From Hybos culiciformis (Eukaryota; Arthropoda; Insecta; Diptera; Hybotidae), in contig OZ023273.1 in assembly GCA_964007475.1 (NCBI GenBank), positions 112,639,812-112,703,811 on the forward strand: a DNA stretch of 64,000 nt. Reading direction: 5' to 3'. Shown in pieces: positions 13,069-26,500 of this stretch. A model generated the notes under the pieces. That model did no database searches, was not told where the DNA came from, and saw only the letters and a program-made list of their open reading frames with translations. Made by a program: the position numbers and the translations under genes. Position 1 is the stretch's first letter. Every line of letters starts with the position of its first letter.

Positions 13069-13484
13069 GTACAATTCATCAGTTTTACATTTAGTTTTTT
13101 TTTTACCAATTGTACATTTTAGATTAGTTGTACAAGCTCTAATTTTTCGAATTAACCATTTGTACAATTTTAGACCAACAATGTACAATCTCTGTTTTAT
13201 CAAATTAACAGCCTTGTACAATTTTTGACCAAAGTACAATCTATCTGTTTTTGCGAAAAATAAATTATGTACCCATAACATAAGGTTAATTCTAAGATTG
13301 CAAAATTGTGAACTGGACAAGTTATGAGTACAAAAATCGTTTTTTTCTTTACAAGGGGTCAACTGTACAAGTGGATTCTTTGTAACACATTCTTACACAA
13401 TCCAAATTCAAATATTGTACAAGTCAAGTGCTATTTTGGATTGTACAGCTGGTTCAAAAAATATGTACAACTAATAATTGTACA
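13069..13484. repeat. Cluster of TGTACA motifs
   Basis: Eleven copies of the palindrome TGTACA occur in 416 bp, starting at 13069, 13111, 13129, 13161, 13182, 13215, 13364, 13416, 13442, 13464 and 13479, often extended to TTGTACAA. Spacing is irregular (15 to 52 bp plus one gap), so it is not a simple tandem array. It lies about 0.5 kb beyond the 3' end of the mitochondrial EF-Ts gene. A long minus-strand open frame here (13063-13362) is a by-product of the repeats. Confidence 0.7.
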
Positions 13485-14044
13485 ACTGGCAAGCCTATGA
13501 AATCTCGTCCAAATTTCTTAAAAGTCTCGAGATTCTTAATAGATTAGAAAGAAATATCTTTATTGTTTTTTTTTCAATAGACAAAAAATTTTTTTTTAAG
13601 ACACAATTTCAAAAATAATATTTCTGTGAAATTTCCCGAAGGCTCGAAAAGAGATTATATTAAAGAGCATTTGTAAAATACCTTTACTATTACCTAAAAG
13701 TAAACAAAACAAATTTAATTTGAGTCAGCAATATTTTTAAGAATTTTGTTAATCCATAAATGTATCTAATATTTTTACTTGGATACTTCGAAATTATTAC
13801 GAAAAACTTAAGTCCTACGGACGTACAATGTATGAATGTAACATTCATAGGCACATAAAATTCTCGTAAAATTTTCTTACTACACCAATTCCAAAATTTA
13901 AACCTCGATGATAGTTAAAAACTTAACTAAAACATTAATAACTATGAGGCTGTTATATTGCTACAAAGAATAAAAACACTGAACATAAATTTTTTTAATT
14001 TTTTTGTTTATTTTTAACAATGTTCTGATTTAATTTAACAATTA

Positions 14045-15151
14045 CTAATTTTTCACTTTTGCTTCGACAGATTCTTCATTTTTAACTAATTCGCCGCATT
14101 CATAACGTTGATAATCTATAATTTTAATTTTATTTTCGTTCAATATTTCCGAAATCATATAATTTTGATCTAATAAAAATTCTTGATGTATTAAACAAGG
14201 TTCATCATCTTTATTTTCTAATGGTTTATCAACATTTGCTTCACCTATTTTTTTTGGATTCATTCCAACAATGTGTTGACATATTTGATATTGTAGCTTG
14301 TCATTTTCATTTTCCGATAAAAATGCTACAATGGCACCGTATTTGCCAAATGTTGTTTCACCCATATTCGTTGAATTTGGCTCGGGGTGTGAGTAACCTG
14401 AGAGTTTTAAATCATTTCCAACTTTAAAACAAATAGCTCGTTTTATTGAAGCATTTTCACCAACTGTACCAATCAACAACGCTAAGTGGTCTCCTAATGT
14501 TTTTCCATCCTCTAATTTAAGGTTCCTCAACGCTTCACTTTCAAATCCAAGCTGAAAAAAAAAATTGAAATCAGGAACCCAATTCTTAATATTCTAATCA
14601 ATATCTTTTTTTGACATTGACTAGGTGTTAAAAAAAAAAGAAAACATATTATGGATTATTTTAAAGCTTACTTTCCAAAGATCACCATCAAAATCTGTCA
14701 TTTCTGTGTAACGTGCACATAATTTAGATGCTTTATCGACAAAATTTTTAAAATTCTCATTTTTAGCCACAAAATCAGTTTCACAATTAACTTCAACCAT
14801 TGCACCAATGTTGCCGTGAACTAAAACGCCAACCAAACCTTGAGCTGTAGCACGCCCCTCTAGTTTTGTTGCTCTTGACCATCCTAATGATTGTGCTTGT
14901 TTGTTTAACCATTCTTCGGCCTTAAAATAATTACATATAATAATTCTTTAAATCATAACATATTGATGATGCAAGGAAATTAAATTCATATTTACCTTTG
15001 AAACATCATTACCATTTATTTCAAGAGCTTTTTTACAATTCGAAAATGTGTAGCCAGTTTTCTTTCGTAATGATGAGAGTGCATTTTTATCTGTTGCTAA
15101 AATGTATTTTGTAGTATGAAAAAATCGTATAGCTGATTGTTTGAAAAACAT
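14045..15151 (-). CDS. mEFTs: Mitochondrial elongation factor Ts
   Basis: Three exons (15151-14996, 14920-14672, 14551-14045) join in frame to 303 residues, close to the 325 of human TSFM. EF-Ts exchanges GDP for GTP on mitochondrial EF-Tu during matrix translation. The N-terminus ([20 protein letters not shown]) is basic and aromatic like a mitochondrial targeting peptide. It is followed by the EF-Tu-binding UBA-like segment ([19 protein letters not shown], about 29-47) and by the EF-Ts core with [20 protein letters not shown] (from about residue 95). The start at 15151 is preferred over an in-frame ATG at 15202 because the latter precedes a possible splice acceptor and spoils the presequence. 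Stop is TAG 14047-14045, with AATAAA on the minus strand at 14012-14007. It faces the crol gene tail to tail. Confidence 0.93.
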
Positions 15152-15645
15152 TTTATAACTTTTGCTAAAAAAAAAAAAACAAATTCTTTTATTATTTTGC
15201 AATACCTAGGTTACCTATCTAACATCAAAAACTTATTAGGTAGATTATAGATAGGTCAATTATTTTTTTTTAAAACACTGGAATTTAGTTTTAAATTTTT
15301 GATTAGATAGGCAGGGGTAGCTAGTACTTTCTGTACAATAATTGAATATTTATTAATATCAGTTCCTGTAGTAGTAGGTACAAATTTTCTAGTTACCTAT
15401 ATTGTAATGCCCACATTCGATGAGGACGTGAGCGCATTAGTGGACCAAGTGTAAAAATTTTAAAAATGAGTTGATGCCAAATAATTAAACAGGTAGGCGT
15501 GACCTAAACTCAGCAAAACATAGAAACTATTAGTTGAACTATTAGTAGAAAGAGTTCATTAGATTATAATAAATAATTTTTCACTTGATCCACAAATGCT
15601 CGCACAGCCTCATATTAACCAGGAATAAGACATATTCCATTGTTT

Positions 15646-16052
15646 GGCTAAAGTGCAGATGACGTGAACCACTCAGAATGGTCTGAAACTTGGTGGGGGA
15701 GTAGAGGCGGTGCCCAAACCCCCAAAACTGAAATCAGTTCTTGGGGCTCGGGCCCCGTTTCCGAGATAGGGCCGCAAATCCCACTGACCAACCACCAGAT
15801 CGCCCGCCCGCCGCCCCCCACCCTACCTCTCGTTCTGGGATACTCCTTTACCATTTTCCAAAAAATGGGACAAATCGGGCACAAAAAAAAAAATTCCATA
15901 CAAAAATGTATGAAAACTTTGGAGCGCCCTATCTCCGAAACGGGGCCCGAGCCCCAAGAACTGATTTCAGTTTTGGGGGTTTGGGCATCGCCTCTACCAC
16001 CCCACCAAGTTTCAGCCCATTCTGAGTGGTTCACGTCATCTGCACTTACGCC
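15646..16052. mobile_element. Foldback MITE, 127-bp inverted arms, 8-bp target duplication (Mutator-like)
   Basis: Arms 15646-15772 and 15926-16052 are near-perfect inverted repeats, starting GGC..AAGTGCAGATGACG and ending near GATAGGGC. The element is flanked by CATTGTTT on both sides (15638-15645 and 16053-16060). Long arms plus an 8-9 bp duplication fit non-autonomous Mutator-like elements; this is inference from structure. The core is GC-rich with no transposase. Relatives occur at 47215-47480 and 59745-60062. Confidence 0.8.
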
Positions 16053-16281
16053 CATTGTTTTATTTTTTTTATCAAATCAATGGTTGTAGGATTGTAGGTA
16101 CCTAGGTAGATTCCTGTCCAACTTTTTAATATTGCCTCAGTTGATCTTAAGTTATCAGGGGCTCTAAAAAAATACAACTTTTAACGCATGCTAGGTAGTT
16201 GCCTCCCAAATTATTTTCTACCCTACCAACCTATTTATAGTTTCCTTTATAATTTGTCTCTAGCACTAAACTTTGTTTTGG

Positions 16282-16294
16282 AATCCAAGGCAAC
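16282..16294 (+). promoter_or_regulatory. Candidate RFX X-box half site upstream of dynein copy A
   Basis: The motif AATCCAAGGCAAC ends in GGCAAC, the 3' half of the RFX X-box (RYYVYY N1-3 RRHRAC); the 5' half is poor. The same core recurs upstream of copy B (37168-37181). In each case it lies 130-165 bp before an ACCG/AACG-GTAAGTT donor that would end a non-coding first exon. Ciliary genes are commonly RFX-driven. Function is inferred only. Confidence 0.35.
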
Positions 16295-17566
16295 GAAATC
16301 AATCAAATAAATTTTAGAATTTTTAATAAAAATTTTCAAACCAATCAGTTTTCCTTTTTTTCACAAATTTTGTATTAATTTTTTTTTTGACAATTATTAT
16401 TATTAAATAAATAAATAAATAAAAAACACAAGAATTAGGTATAATTTAATTATTTACCGGTAAGTTTATTATTAACAAAATATTGTTTTAATTTTATAAT
16501 TATATTTTAAAAGTTACCACAAACAATAGAAACAAAAATTTTTAAAATAATATTTTTTTTTTTTTAATTTTAAGGATTTAATTTTTTTGATAGAAAAAAA
16601 AAGTAATTTATATAAAATAAGGTTATATTTTGGAGAGGGGGCAGATGATGGAAATTAATTGGGATGAGATGGGAATAAAACAAAAACAGCTGATAGTGTA
16701 AGCTGATCTAAAATTTATTTTATTTGAATTGTGGAGAAAGCAGAAAGTAGAAAATTATTTTGGCTTTTAGATAGACGTGAAAGGAAGTTAAATTTTTGTT
16801 TTTGATTTTTTAAATTATATATTTATGGAGAGCAGAGCGACGCGATCATATTTTTGGTCGCTGCGGCATAGCAGCGATATTTTCAATTTTTTGGAACTGC
16901 TGCTAAAAAAAAAAATCATTGCTCGCTACTGCGTCGCTGATAATCGCTAAAAAAAAAACCGTTAAAAAAAAATCGAAAAACAAAAAAAACACAAAAATTT
17001 TCGTCACTGCTTGGTTTTTTTTTTTTAACAGTCTGAGAAAATTATTTTTTGAATAATTTACAATGATTGGATTCAACGAACTAATAATAACTTTGGAAAC
17101 TTGTTTCTTTCTAACTATGTGGGTATGTTTTCAAAATTAAAAGTTATTTCACTAATTATATTATGCGCGGTGAAGGATTTGATATTGATTCTCAGAGTAA
17201 TATTTACTAGTTGTTCATATAAATCAACCCCTTAGGATTAAAGAAGGAAAGACACTCGAGAATCTCTATGCAATAGTTTAATTTCTGGGCAGCTTAGGTT
17301 CGTCTGTTTAAAGGCCAACAACAATTCTTTTTTAGTGTACGCTTCAGGTGGAAGAACCTGTACAAAATTTTAAGACGGTATTATATAATATCAAAGCTGG
17401 ATTATATATACCTAGTAGGTATTTGAATTATAGACTATTGAACAATAATGAAATTTTAGAATATATTTTTCTGATAAAAAAAATTTATTAAAAATAATCT
17501 AATGCCATTGTTTAATTCTCAAATCTAATTAATATTATTTTTATTTTAGATAAGAATTTAAACACA

Positions 17567-20500
17567 ATGAGTTTACATAATAAAACAAGCAGTAGCAATT
17601 TGAAAAAAGGTGAATTAAATGTATGTCCAATAAAGAAGAAAAATGATTTTTCTAAAGCAAAATCCACAGAACCCAGTTCTAAGAGATTTAAAATGTGGTA
17701 CGAACTTGATTTGCCCGAATGTACAAAAAATATTTTTGATGGTCAATCAACTTCAATACCTGACAAATATTTTAAACATCCGAAAAATCCTATTAGAGCT
17801 CGCTTAGATAAATTAAAATTAAAAAGTAAGTAGATATTAAATATCATAATTAAAAATTACAAATATGAGTATTAAATAAAATTTTAAAGTTACATCATTT
17901 TTTGTTAAATAATTAAAATGTGAATTCGAAAGCTAGATCATTACAATGCAGTTCTGTGATACCTACCTATTATTGAAATCATAATTGAATTAAATATAAT
18001 GTAGGTATATACCTAGTATAGATTATTTATTTATTTATTTATTTATTTATTCATATGACAATAAAAAAGCCATTCAAGGCTTATACAAATTATTGTTAGA
18101 GTACAAGAAAAAGAACTTAAAATAAAATTATAAAATAATTCATTATAACTTAATTACAGTTTTCAAATTATAAATCTTAAATCTTAATTTTAAATTTTTA
18201 ATTTTAATTTTAATTTTTCAATTTAACAACGTTAAAAATATTGTTTGTTAGGTTAGGTTAGGTTAGGTTGTTACGGGTCGAGAATTCCCAGATACAAAAC
18301 TATTGTAAATGTAGGCACTATATTGTAAAAAACAAAAAAATTAAAAAAAATGTTTTGGATGGAAATGTGAAAAACGAGCTGGATACTTCACTTATGACTG
18401 TATTACTATATACTATTCATATATTTTGCGTCAAGAGTTAAATGGATCTTAAAATAATTTGTAAAGTTTATAATTTTTATTTGATTATAATTATATATTT
18501 CTTTTATTAGAAAAATCTTCTTATACTCAAAAAAGACAAGAAAGAGAAAATTTTCGAAAAAAATTAGTTGATCTAATTGCACGAAAAGATTCAGATATTG
18601 ATGAAAGTAATGCATTGTCAGATGTCGAAGATAAAGAGTTATTACGTTATTATCACTATATAAAGCATGGGATTGACACAATTCATGTTGCTCCATTAGA
18701 AAATAAAATTTTATTAAGGTAATTTTCTTGAATTTCAATAGTATATTTAATAATATATTATATAATTATAAAATTAAAATATAATTCATAGGATAAATTC
18801 AATGATACCAACTCAATTAAGAATTTACACTTCTATGATGGACGAGACTGTTGAAGATTTTAAATCTGACTATATTATATCAATGAAAAGGGCAATAATT
18901 GATTTTGTTCTAGCAGGTTCATTGAAATCTAATAAAACAGCAGATGAGTTAAAAACAAAGGAGCGTCTAGAAATAAAATCTATGGTGAACAGATGGAAGC
19001 ACAGGTTACTGAATTTTTTTAGATTGATACATGAATAGAATAGAAAATCTCCAAATTATTTTATAGCAATTTTTCAAGCCAATTTTTTTTTTGTTGGATT
19101 TTTTTTACTCATTTATTTAAATTTGTATATCATAAATTTAATGAGAGCGCATGCAAGTTGTAAACGAAGTTAAACTCGAATTAATAATACCCTTTAAAAA
19201 TTATATTATTATTAATCAAAAAATTTGTTTCTTTGTTTGCAATTAATTAGATACGATCGAAATAGAGATTCATTAAAGCAAAATTTATTTAGTATAAATC
19301 GATGTGTGGGACAGATATTAGGAATATGGAGCATTATGTTCGGAAATTTACAATTTGTTGATGTTAAAATTTTATCATCTCAAACTGAACCGTACGAATT
19401 GAATGATTTTATTGTAATGATTTTGCGAAAATTTTACTTTATTTTTCAATTAATTTATTTGAATATTTCAGAAACTTTGTAACTCTCATATAGAAAAAGC
19501 TAGAAAAGTTTTATTGGAGAAATGGTACGCAGAAATTCATTCTATTTTATTAAAAGGTCAGAAAAAATTCTTACCAGATGTTAGAAAGCCACGTTTGTTG
19601 AACAAGTTTTATAATTGTGTGGCGGCTTTGATGACACAACAGCTTGAAGATGTTTGTATTAAGAGCTTGAAATCATTTTCAAATTTTATGTGCGATTACC
19701 GAGTAAGTTACCATAAAGATACACATTACTTACATATTTATATGGAATTGGTAGTAGGATGTAAGAAATTATGCGATAAAAATAATTGTATAAAAATTTT
19801 CTGCCAATATAAAATTGATTTTTTTTTATTTTTTGATTCATAGAAATCTAATCCAGGACTGAAATTGTACATTATGTTAAGAAGCCTAGATACCTTGGCT
19901 TTTAATCCAAGTTTTTCCAAAGTAATGTCCGACATTTTAGATATAGTAGATTCAATTGTTAACGCAGTTCAAAATTTACCACGAATCGAAACCACAATAT
20001 ACGCAGATCAGAAAAATTTTGAAAGCTATTATTTGAAACCCGCCGTTCCAAAATTTCTCGTTCAGGAGTGTAAAAATCGTATTATTGATTTATTAGAAGA
20101 ACAACGAATTGGCCCAGAATTGAGACTACAGGATTTTGATCCTTACCTAAAATTAATTAATGGAATTTATGCGGAAAATATGGCAGCATTTATTGAATCA
20201 AATCCAGTATTTGAATTGTACACTGACAAAGTTGAATATTTTAGAAAAGTTGAACATGCCATATCACAAAATATTTATAGTGTAATTAAAATGGGTTTAT
20301 ATGAATTTAATCGCGAATCTTTAATAGGTAATTTAAAGCAACTTGCAAGGTATATGCAACAAGAACTCCTTCTTAAAATGGTATTTAACCAACAATTCGA
20401 TATGACGAACTTAGGCAGAGAGTATGAATTTTTGGCGAAAAAAGCTTTAACCGTTCCTGAAAACACGGCAGAACTGATGGAATTAAAAGATTATGTTGCA

Positions 20501-23500
20501 GCTACCGAAGACAAAACTGTATCAGAGATGGAGATTCGCTTACGATCGGTACTTATGACTTTAAATAAATCTATAAAATTTTATTTTCATAAAAACAATT
20601 TCCTTGGATATTTTAAAAGGGTTACTTTAACGTGATCTCGTCAGTAGTGTTTGCTTAAATGTTCTTTAAACACACAGGCTCTGTCTAAGTTTAAAAATTA
20701 TAAACAGATCTATTTTATTCATTTATTTTTTTATTTACTATGCTTGCCTTTTAAGAATATGGATGATATTTTATGGTTACTGGATAATACATTATTTTCA
20801 CCGGCAGAAATTATAAATAACAGTAACACTTTTCAATGGTATTCGAGAATGCCATCCATTTTCAAGGAACACAGAGAAATAATTGCTGAAAAAATAATTG
20901 AATATCAAGAATTTTTGAAAAAACGTATTGAACTGTTTCGTCGTGATTTGGATTCATATTGGGAACAAGTTCAAGAATATGAAAACTGGGGAGATATCAA
21001 ACAAATAGCGAAATACAAAAAAAAGGCAACAGTTTTGGATAATCGTTTAACAATTGCAATGGACATTATCGATAGAATTAACGAAGAGGAAACTGCATAT
21101 GGATGGGAATTATCACAGTATCAAATTCGAAAAAAGACGCATGATAAATTGAATCCATTTAAAAAATTATTCGATGCTGTACAAGAATTTTTGGATAAAT
21201 ATGATTTGTGGATGCATGATGTTGTTGGTACTCATGATCCTGATAACATTGATAATGATGTTTCAATAATTCACAGATTAGTTCAAAGAATGGAAAAACA
21301 ATTTAGTAATAATCCCTATACATCCCAACTTATCGTAGACGTAAGGATTTTCTGAACTTTAAAAAATTAAAATTTACATAAATTATATTTTTTTTTTACC
21401 AAGGCAAGGACACAAATTGAAGCTTTCCAACAAAATATGCCTATAATTTTTACTTTGGGAAATCCTGGAATGAAAAGTCGGCATTGGGTACAAATTTCTG
21501 ATATTGTTGGTTTTACAATTAAAGTTTCACCTGAATTAACTCTGGAAAGGATTATAGATTATCAGTTGGAAGAATTTATTCCCAGTTTTGAAGCAATTTC
21601 CGAGAGTGCTACAAAAGAAAATAATTTGGAAAAAGGAATGCATAAAATGATTGTAGAATGGGAGCCAATGATGTTTTACATATCACCCTATCGAGATACA
21701 GGAACTTATAAATTAGGAGCAATAGACGATGTACAAATTTTATTAGATGATCATATTATTAAAACACAAACAATGAAAGGGTCGCCATACATTAAGCCAT
21801 TTCAAAAACAAATAACGTAAGGAGATCTACCTTTATTGTCTTAAAGAAATTATTCTGTTTCTAATAAATACGTAAATAAATATTGATCTTTATTTAGAGA
21901 ATGGGAAGTAAAACTGCTTCTATTACAAGATATACTTGATGATTGGGTAAAAGTTCAAGCAACTTGGATGTACCTAGAACCAATTTTTTCAAGTCCTGAT
22001 ATTCAACAACAGATGCCCGAAGAAGGTAGACGATTTAATGCAGTTGATAAAGTATGTATAAAAACATAGTGTACTAAAGAAAAGAAAAGAAATTTCTTCA
22101 AAAAATGCTATTATTTTGATTTTAACTAGATATTTTTTAGATTTGGAAAGATCTAATGAAACAAGTTGCAGCTGATTCAAAAGTTATGAGTGTTGTGACC
22201 ATAGAGAAAATGTCGGAAAAGTTAAAAAAATCTTTCAATTTACTTGAAATTATTCAAAAGGGTCTTAATGCGGTAAATTTTTTTACATTATGTGCTTAAT
22301 TTTAAATTTTAATTGGTGATTTTTATATAATTTTGCAAGTATTTGGAAAAGAAGCGTTTGTATTTCCCCAGGTTCTTTTTTCTTTCGAATGACGAATTGT
22401 TAGAAATATTATCTGAAACTAAAGATCCAACCAAGGTTCAAATACACTTGAAAAAATGTTTCGAAGGCATGGCGACTTTAAAATTCACCGAAGATTTAGA
22501 CGTTACAACAATGCGCTCATCTGAACATGAAGAGGTTGATTTGGTTGAAATCATATCAACTTCTAAAGCACGTGGACAAGTAGAGAAATGGTTACTTGAA
22601 TTAGAAATTATTATGAAAAAAAGTCTTCGATCTAAAATAACTGGTGCCTTCAATAATTATCCAGAAATAGTAAGAGAAAAATGGGTCTTACTTTGGCCAG
22701 GCCAAACCGTGCAAGCAATATCTTTAACTTATTGGACTCTTGAAATAACAGAAGGCCTTTTGTCTGATGATCCAGTTGATAGTTTGCAAAAGTATTTGGA
22801 TATTTGTAAAGATCAAGTAAATGCCTTTAAAAAATTTAAAATTTTTAATTTAATTTGGAAAATTTTTAGATTTCAAAAACTGTTGATTTAGTTAGAGGTG
22901 ATTTAAATACTCAAAATCGTATAACTTTAGGAGCTTTAGTTGTACTTGATGTTCACGCTAGAGATGTGCTTGCAGAGTTAGTTGAAATGGAAACGTCAGA
23001 ACTTAATGATTTTAATTGGCTTTCTCAGGTTATTTATTGTTAAATTACCTGTATATATATATCAATTTTCAGGATTAAGTCTTTACCTTAGGTTCAGAAT
23101 AAAGTTTGTACCTTACATACTACTTTTGAAATTCATAGAAAAATATATCGTTCTCTACAATGTCAAAACCTTTCGAATGATAAAATTGCTGTTTTATTAT
23201 TTTTTTCATTTATTACAGCTTCGATATTATTTGGTAGAAGGCAGTTTGGAAACGAGAATGATTAATTGCTCTCTGTGGTATGGTTACGAATATTTAGGAA
23301 ATACGTTAAGATTGGTTGTCACTCCTTTAACAGATCGTTGTTACCGAACATTATATGGAGCATTGAATTTACATTTAGGAGGCGCACCTGAAGGACCTGC
23401 AGGAACTGGTAAGACAGAAACAACAAAAGATTTGGCAAAAGCTGTGGCCAAACAATGTGTAGTGTTTAATTGTTCAGATGGATTAGACTATTTGGCATTA

Positions 23501-26500
23501 GGAAAATTTTTTAAAGGACTGGCAGCTTGCGGTGCTTGGTCTTGCTTTGGTATATCAAAATTGCTTAAATAATTAAAATTAAATAAATATTACATGCATG
23601 AATTTTTAGACGAGTTTAATCGAATCGATTTGGAAGTTTTGTCGGTAGTAGCACAGCAGGTTCGATGCGATTGCCTTTGACTTTTTTCTAGTTAATTAAA
23701 TTTTTTGTATCAATTATTGTAGATCCTAACCATTCAACGAGGTATAAATTCAGGAAACCCAATATTAGTCTTCGAAGGAACCACTTTGAATTTAGATCCC
23801 ACCTGTGCGGTATTTATTACTATGAATCCTGGTTATGCAGGACGATCTGAACTTCCTGATAATTTGAAGGTACTCATTTTGCACAATTTAGAAATTCTAG
23901 AAACATTGAATACTTAAGATTTTTTTTACAGGCACTATTTCGATCAGTAGCAATGATGGTACCTGATTATGCTTTAATCGCTGAAATTGAATTGTATTCA
24001 TTTGGATTTCTGTGAGTAAATTTACCAAAAAATGGTCTTTTTCAAAAATTTTAACTAAAATTTATTTTATTTTTTAATACTATCTAATAAAAACAATAAT
24101 AGGAAAGCAAAACCTTTGTCTGTTAAAATTGTAGCAACTTACAGATTATGTTCTGAACAATTAAGTACTCAAAGTCATTATGATTATGGTATGAGAGCTG
24201 TTAAGTCTGTTTTAAAAGCTTGTGGAGCTCTTAAATTGCGATATCGTGATGAGATTGAAGACATTCTAGTTCTTCGTTCAATCAAAGACGTTAATCTACC
24301 AAAATTTTTAATCCAAGACGTACCTCTATTCAATGGTATTACATCAGATTTATTCCCTGGAGTTATTTTACCTGAACCGGATTATGTTCTGTTTAATGAA
24401 TGCGTAGAATTAGCTTGCGAAAAAAATAACAAACAGTGCACTGAAAATTTTTTAATAAAAGTTCAACAATTATATGAAATGATTGTAGTGCGACACGGTC
24501 TTATGCTTGTCGGTCTTCCATTTGGAGGCAAAACAACATGTTATCGAATACTAGCAGAAGCTCTTGCTTATATAGAAGAAAGAGGTGGTAATGAAAATAG
24601 AGCAGTCTATACAGTAATTAATCCTAAAGCAATAACAATTGGGCAACTGTACGGACAATTTGATGACATTTCACATGAATGGAGTGACGGTATTTTGGCT
24701 GTCAGTTATCGTCAATTTGCAATATCAACAACATTGGACCGTAAATGGCTGATATTTGATGGTCCAGTTGATGCGATTTGGATTGAAAATATGAATACTG
24801 TATTGGATGATAACAAAAAACTGTGTTTGATGTCGGGCGAGATTATTCAATTAGCACCAACAACGAATTTGATTTTCGAACCCATGGATTTAGAGGTTGC
24901 ATCCCCTGCAACAGTTTCTCGCTGTGGAATGATATATTTGGAGCCTATTTTACTTGGTTATGAGCCTCTTGTGACATCGTGGAAAAATTCTTTACCCGAT
25001 GCCTTTCATACCGTTAACAAAAAGCTCATATCAAGCTTAATTGAAAGATTTTGTCCTTTGCTTTTATGGTATGTGAGAAAAGGGGGCGGTTTTGAAATAG
25101 CAGCAACTTCAGATACCAATCTAATAAGATCTCTTATGAATTTATTTGATTGCTTTATCGAAGACTTTCGGAGTGAAAAATACATTCAGTCTCTATCAGA
25201 TCTTGATATACGTTCTCAGATAGAAGGTATTTTTTTTTTCTCCTGCATTTGGTCTCTAGGTGGAGCATTGGATAGTGCAAGTCGGCAGAAATTTTCAATT
25301 CTCTTTCGTGCATTAATGGATAAAGTATTTCCTGATGATATATTTCAACAATTCAAGATTCCACCAGAATTGAGTGTTGAGAGCTTACAAAAACCTTTCA
25401 TTTGTCCTATTCCGAAACAAGAGACTGTTTTTGATTACCGTTATATAAAGGCAGGCAAAGGTAAGTGGAAACTATGGTCTGATGAAGTAGCTTTAGATCC
25501 ACCTATACCTAATGATATTCCAGTTAATCAGATTATTGTAACCACAAAAGAGACAATTCGTGTTGCTGCAATCATGAAATTGTTAGTGGAAAATTCTAAG
25601 CAACTACTTCTCGTTGGCCCCACTGGGACTGGGAAGAGCTGTTATGCTTTTGATTATCTTTTAAAAAAGGTTGATCCTAATGTTATTAAACCGTTATTCT
25701 TAGCTTTCTCTGCACAAACATCAGCAAATCAAACTCAAGACATAATAATGTCTAAATTAGATAAAAGGAGAAAAGGTGTTTACGGGCCTCCTTTCAAAAA
25801 AAAAAGTGTAATATTTGTGGACGATGTTTCAATGCCTTCAAAAGAAACTTATGGGGCTCAACCGCCTATCGAACTATTAAGAATGCTTTTAGATCATCAA
25901 ATGTGGTATGATAGAAAAAATGTTGTACCATTGAAATTAATTGATGTACAATTAATGTGCGCAATGGGCCCACCATCAACTGGTAATACTGTTACGCCAC
26001 GTTTTCAGAGTCATTTCAATACACTTGCTATTGATGAATTCAATGAGGATCTTTTGAAAGCAATATTTAGTAAGATAATGACATGGCACTTGGAAGCAAA
26101 GTTGAGTTAAAAAAATTAGTGAATCATATTTGCAACAATTTAATAATCGTTAATTTCAGAGAGTTTTCAGAAGATTTCTATCCTTGCATTGATGAAATTG
26201 TTAATTCAACTTTGTCAATTTACAAAAAAGCCAAAAAAAATTTATTACCTACACCAGCGAAATGTCATTATTTATTCAATTTAAGAGATTTCTCCCGAGT
26301 TATCCAAGGTGTATTGCTATCTGTTCCTGATTCAACCGAAGATTTGGGTTCTATGAGACGATTATGGGTTCATGAAATTCTCCGAGTTTATGGAGATCGT
26401 TTGGTTGATGAAAATGATCGTCGTTGGTTGTTTGAAGCTATTATCGTAGAGACAAAAACTAATTTAAATTCTGACCCAACAGTACTTTTCCAAAGATTCA

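Larger units (their letters stand above)
9566..13988. other. crol 3' UTR and AT-rich intergenic region
   Basis: The first few hundred bases are probably crol 3' UTR (AATAAA at 9821-9826; further AT-rich signals follow). The rest has no credible coding frame: the short hydrophobic frames, for example 11174-11380, look like chance frames in AT-rich DNA. It holds a dispersed repeat copy (10822-11035) and a TGTACA motif cluster (13069-13484), both listed separately. Confidence 0.55.
15152..17549. other. Intergenic region between mEFTs and dynein copy A
   Basis: Holds the upstream region of two divergent genes. Contents: a foldback MITE (15646-16052), an X-box-like motif (16282-16294), the proposed non-coding first exon of dynein copy A ending at donor 16459/16460, and a structured stretch at about 16830-16950 with repeated AGCGACGC / AGCAGCGA words that can pair. 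No coding frame is credible; the frames at 15648-16089 lie in the MITE arms. Confidence 0.55.

Noticed and set aside
13063..13362. 99-residue minus-strand open frame
   Set aside because: It overlaps the TGTACA cluster, its LYK words come from that repeat, and no family resemblance is seen.
15648..16089. Frames of 94-141 residues on both strands
   Set aside because: They lie in the inverted arms of a MITE; the near-identical translations on both strands come from the palindrome.
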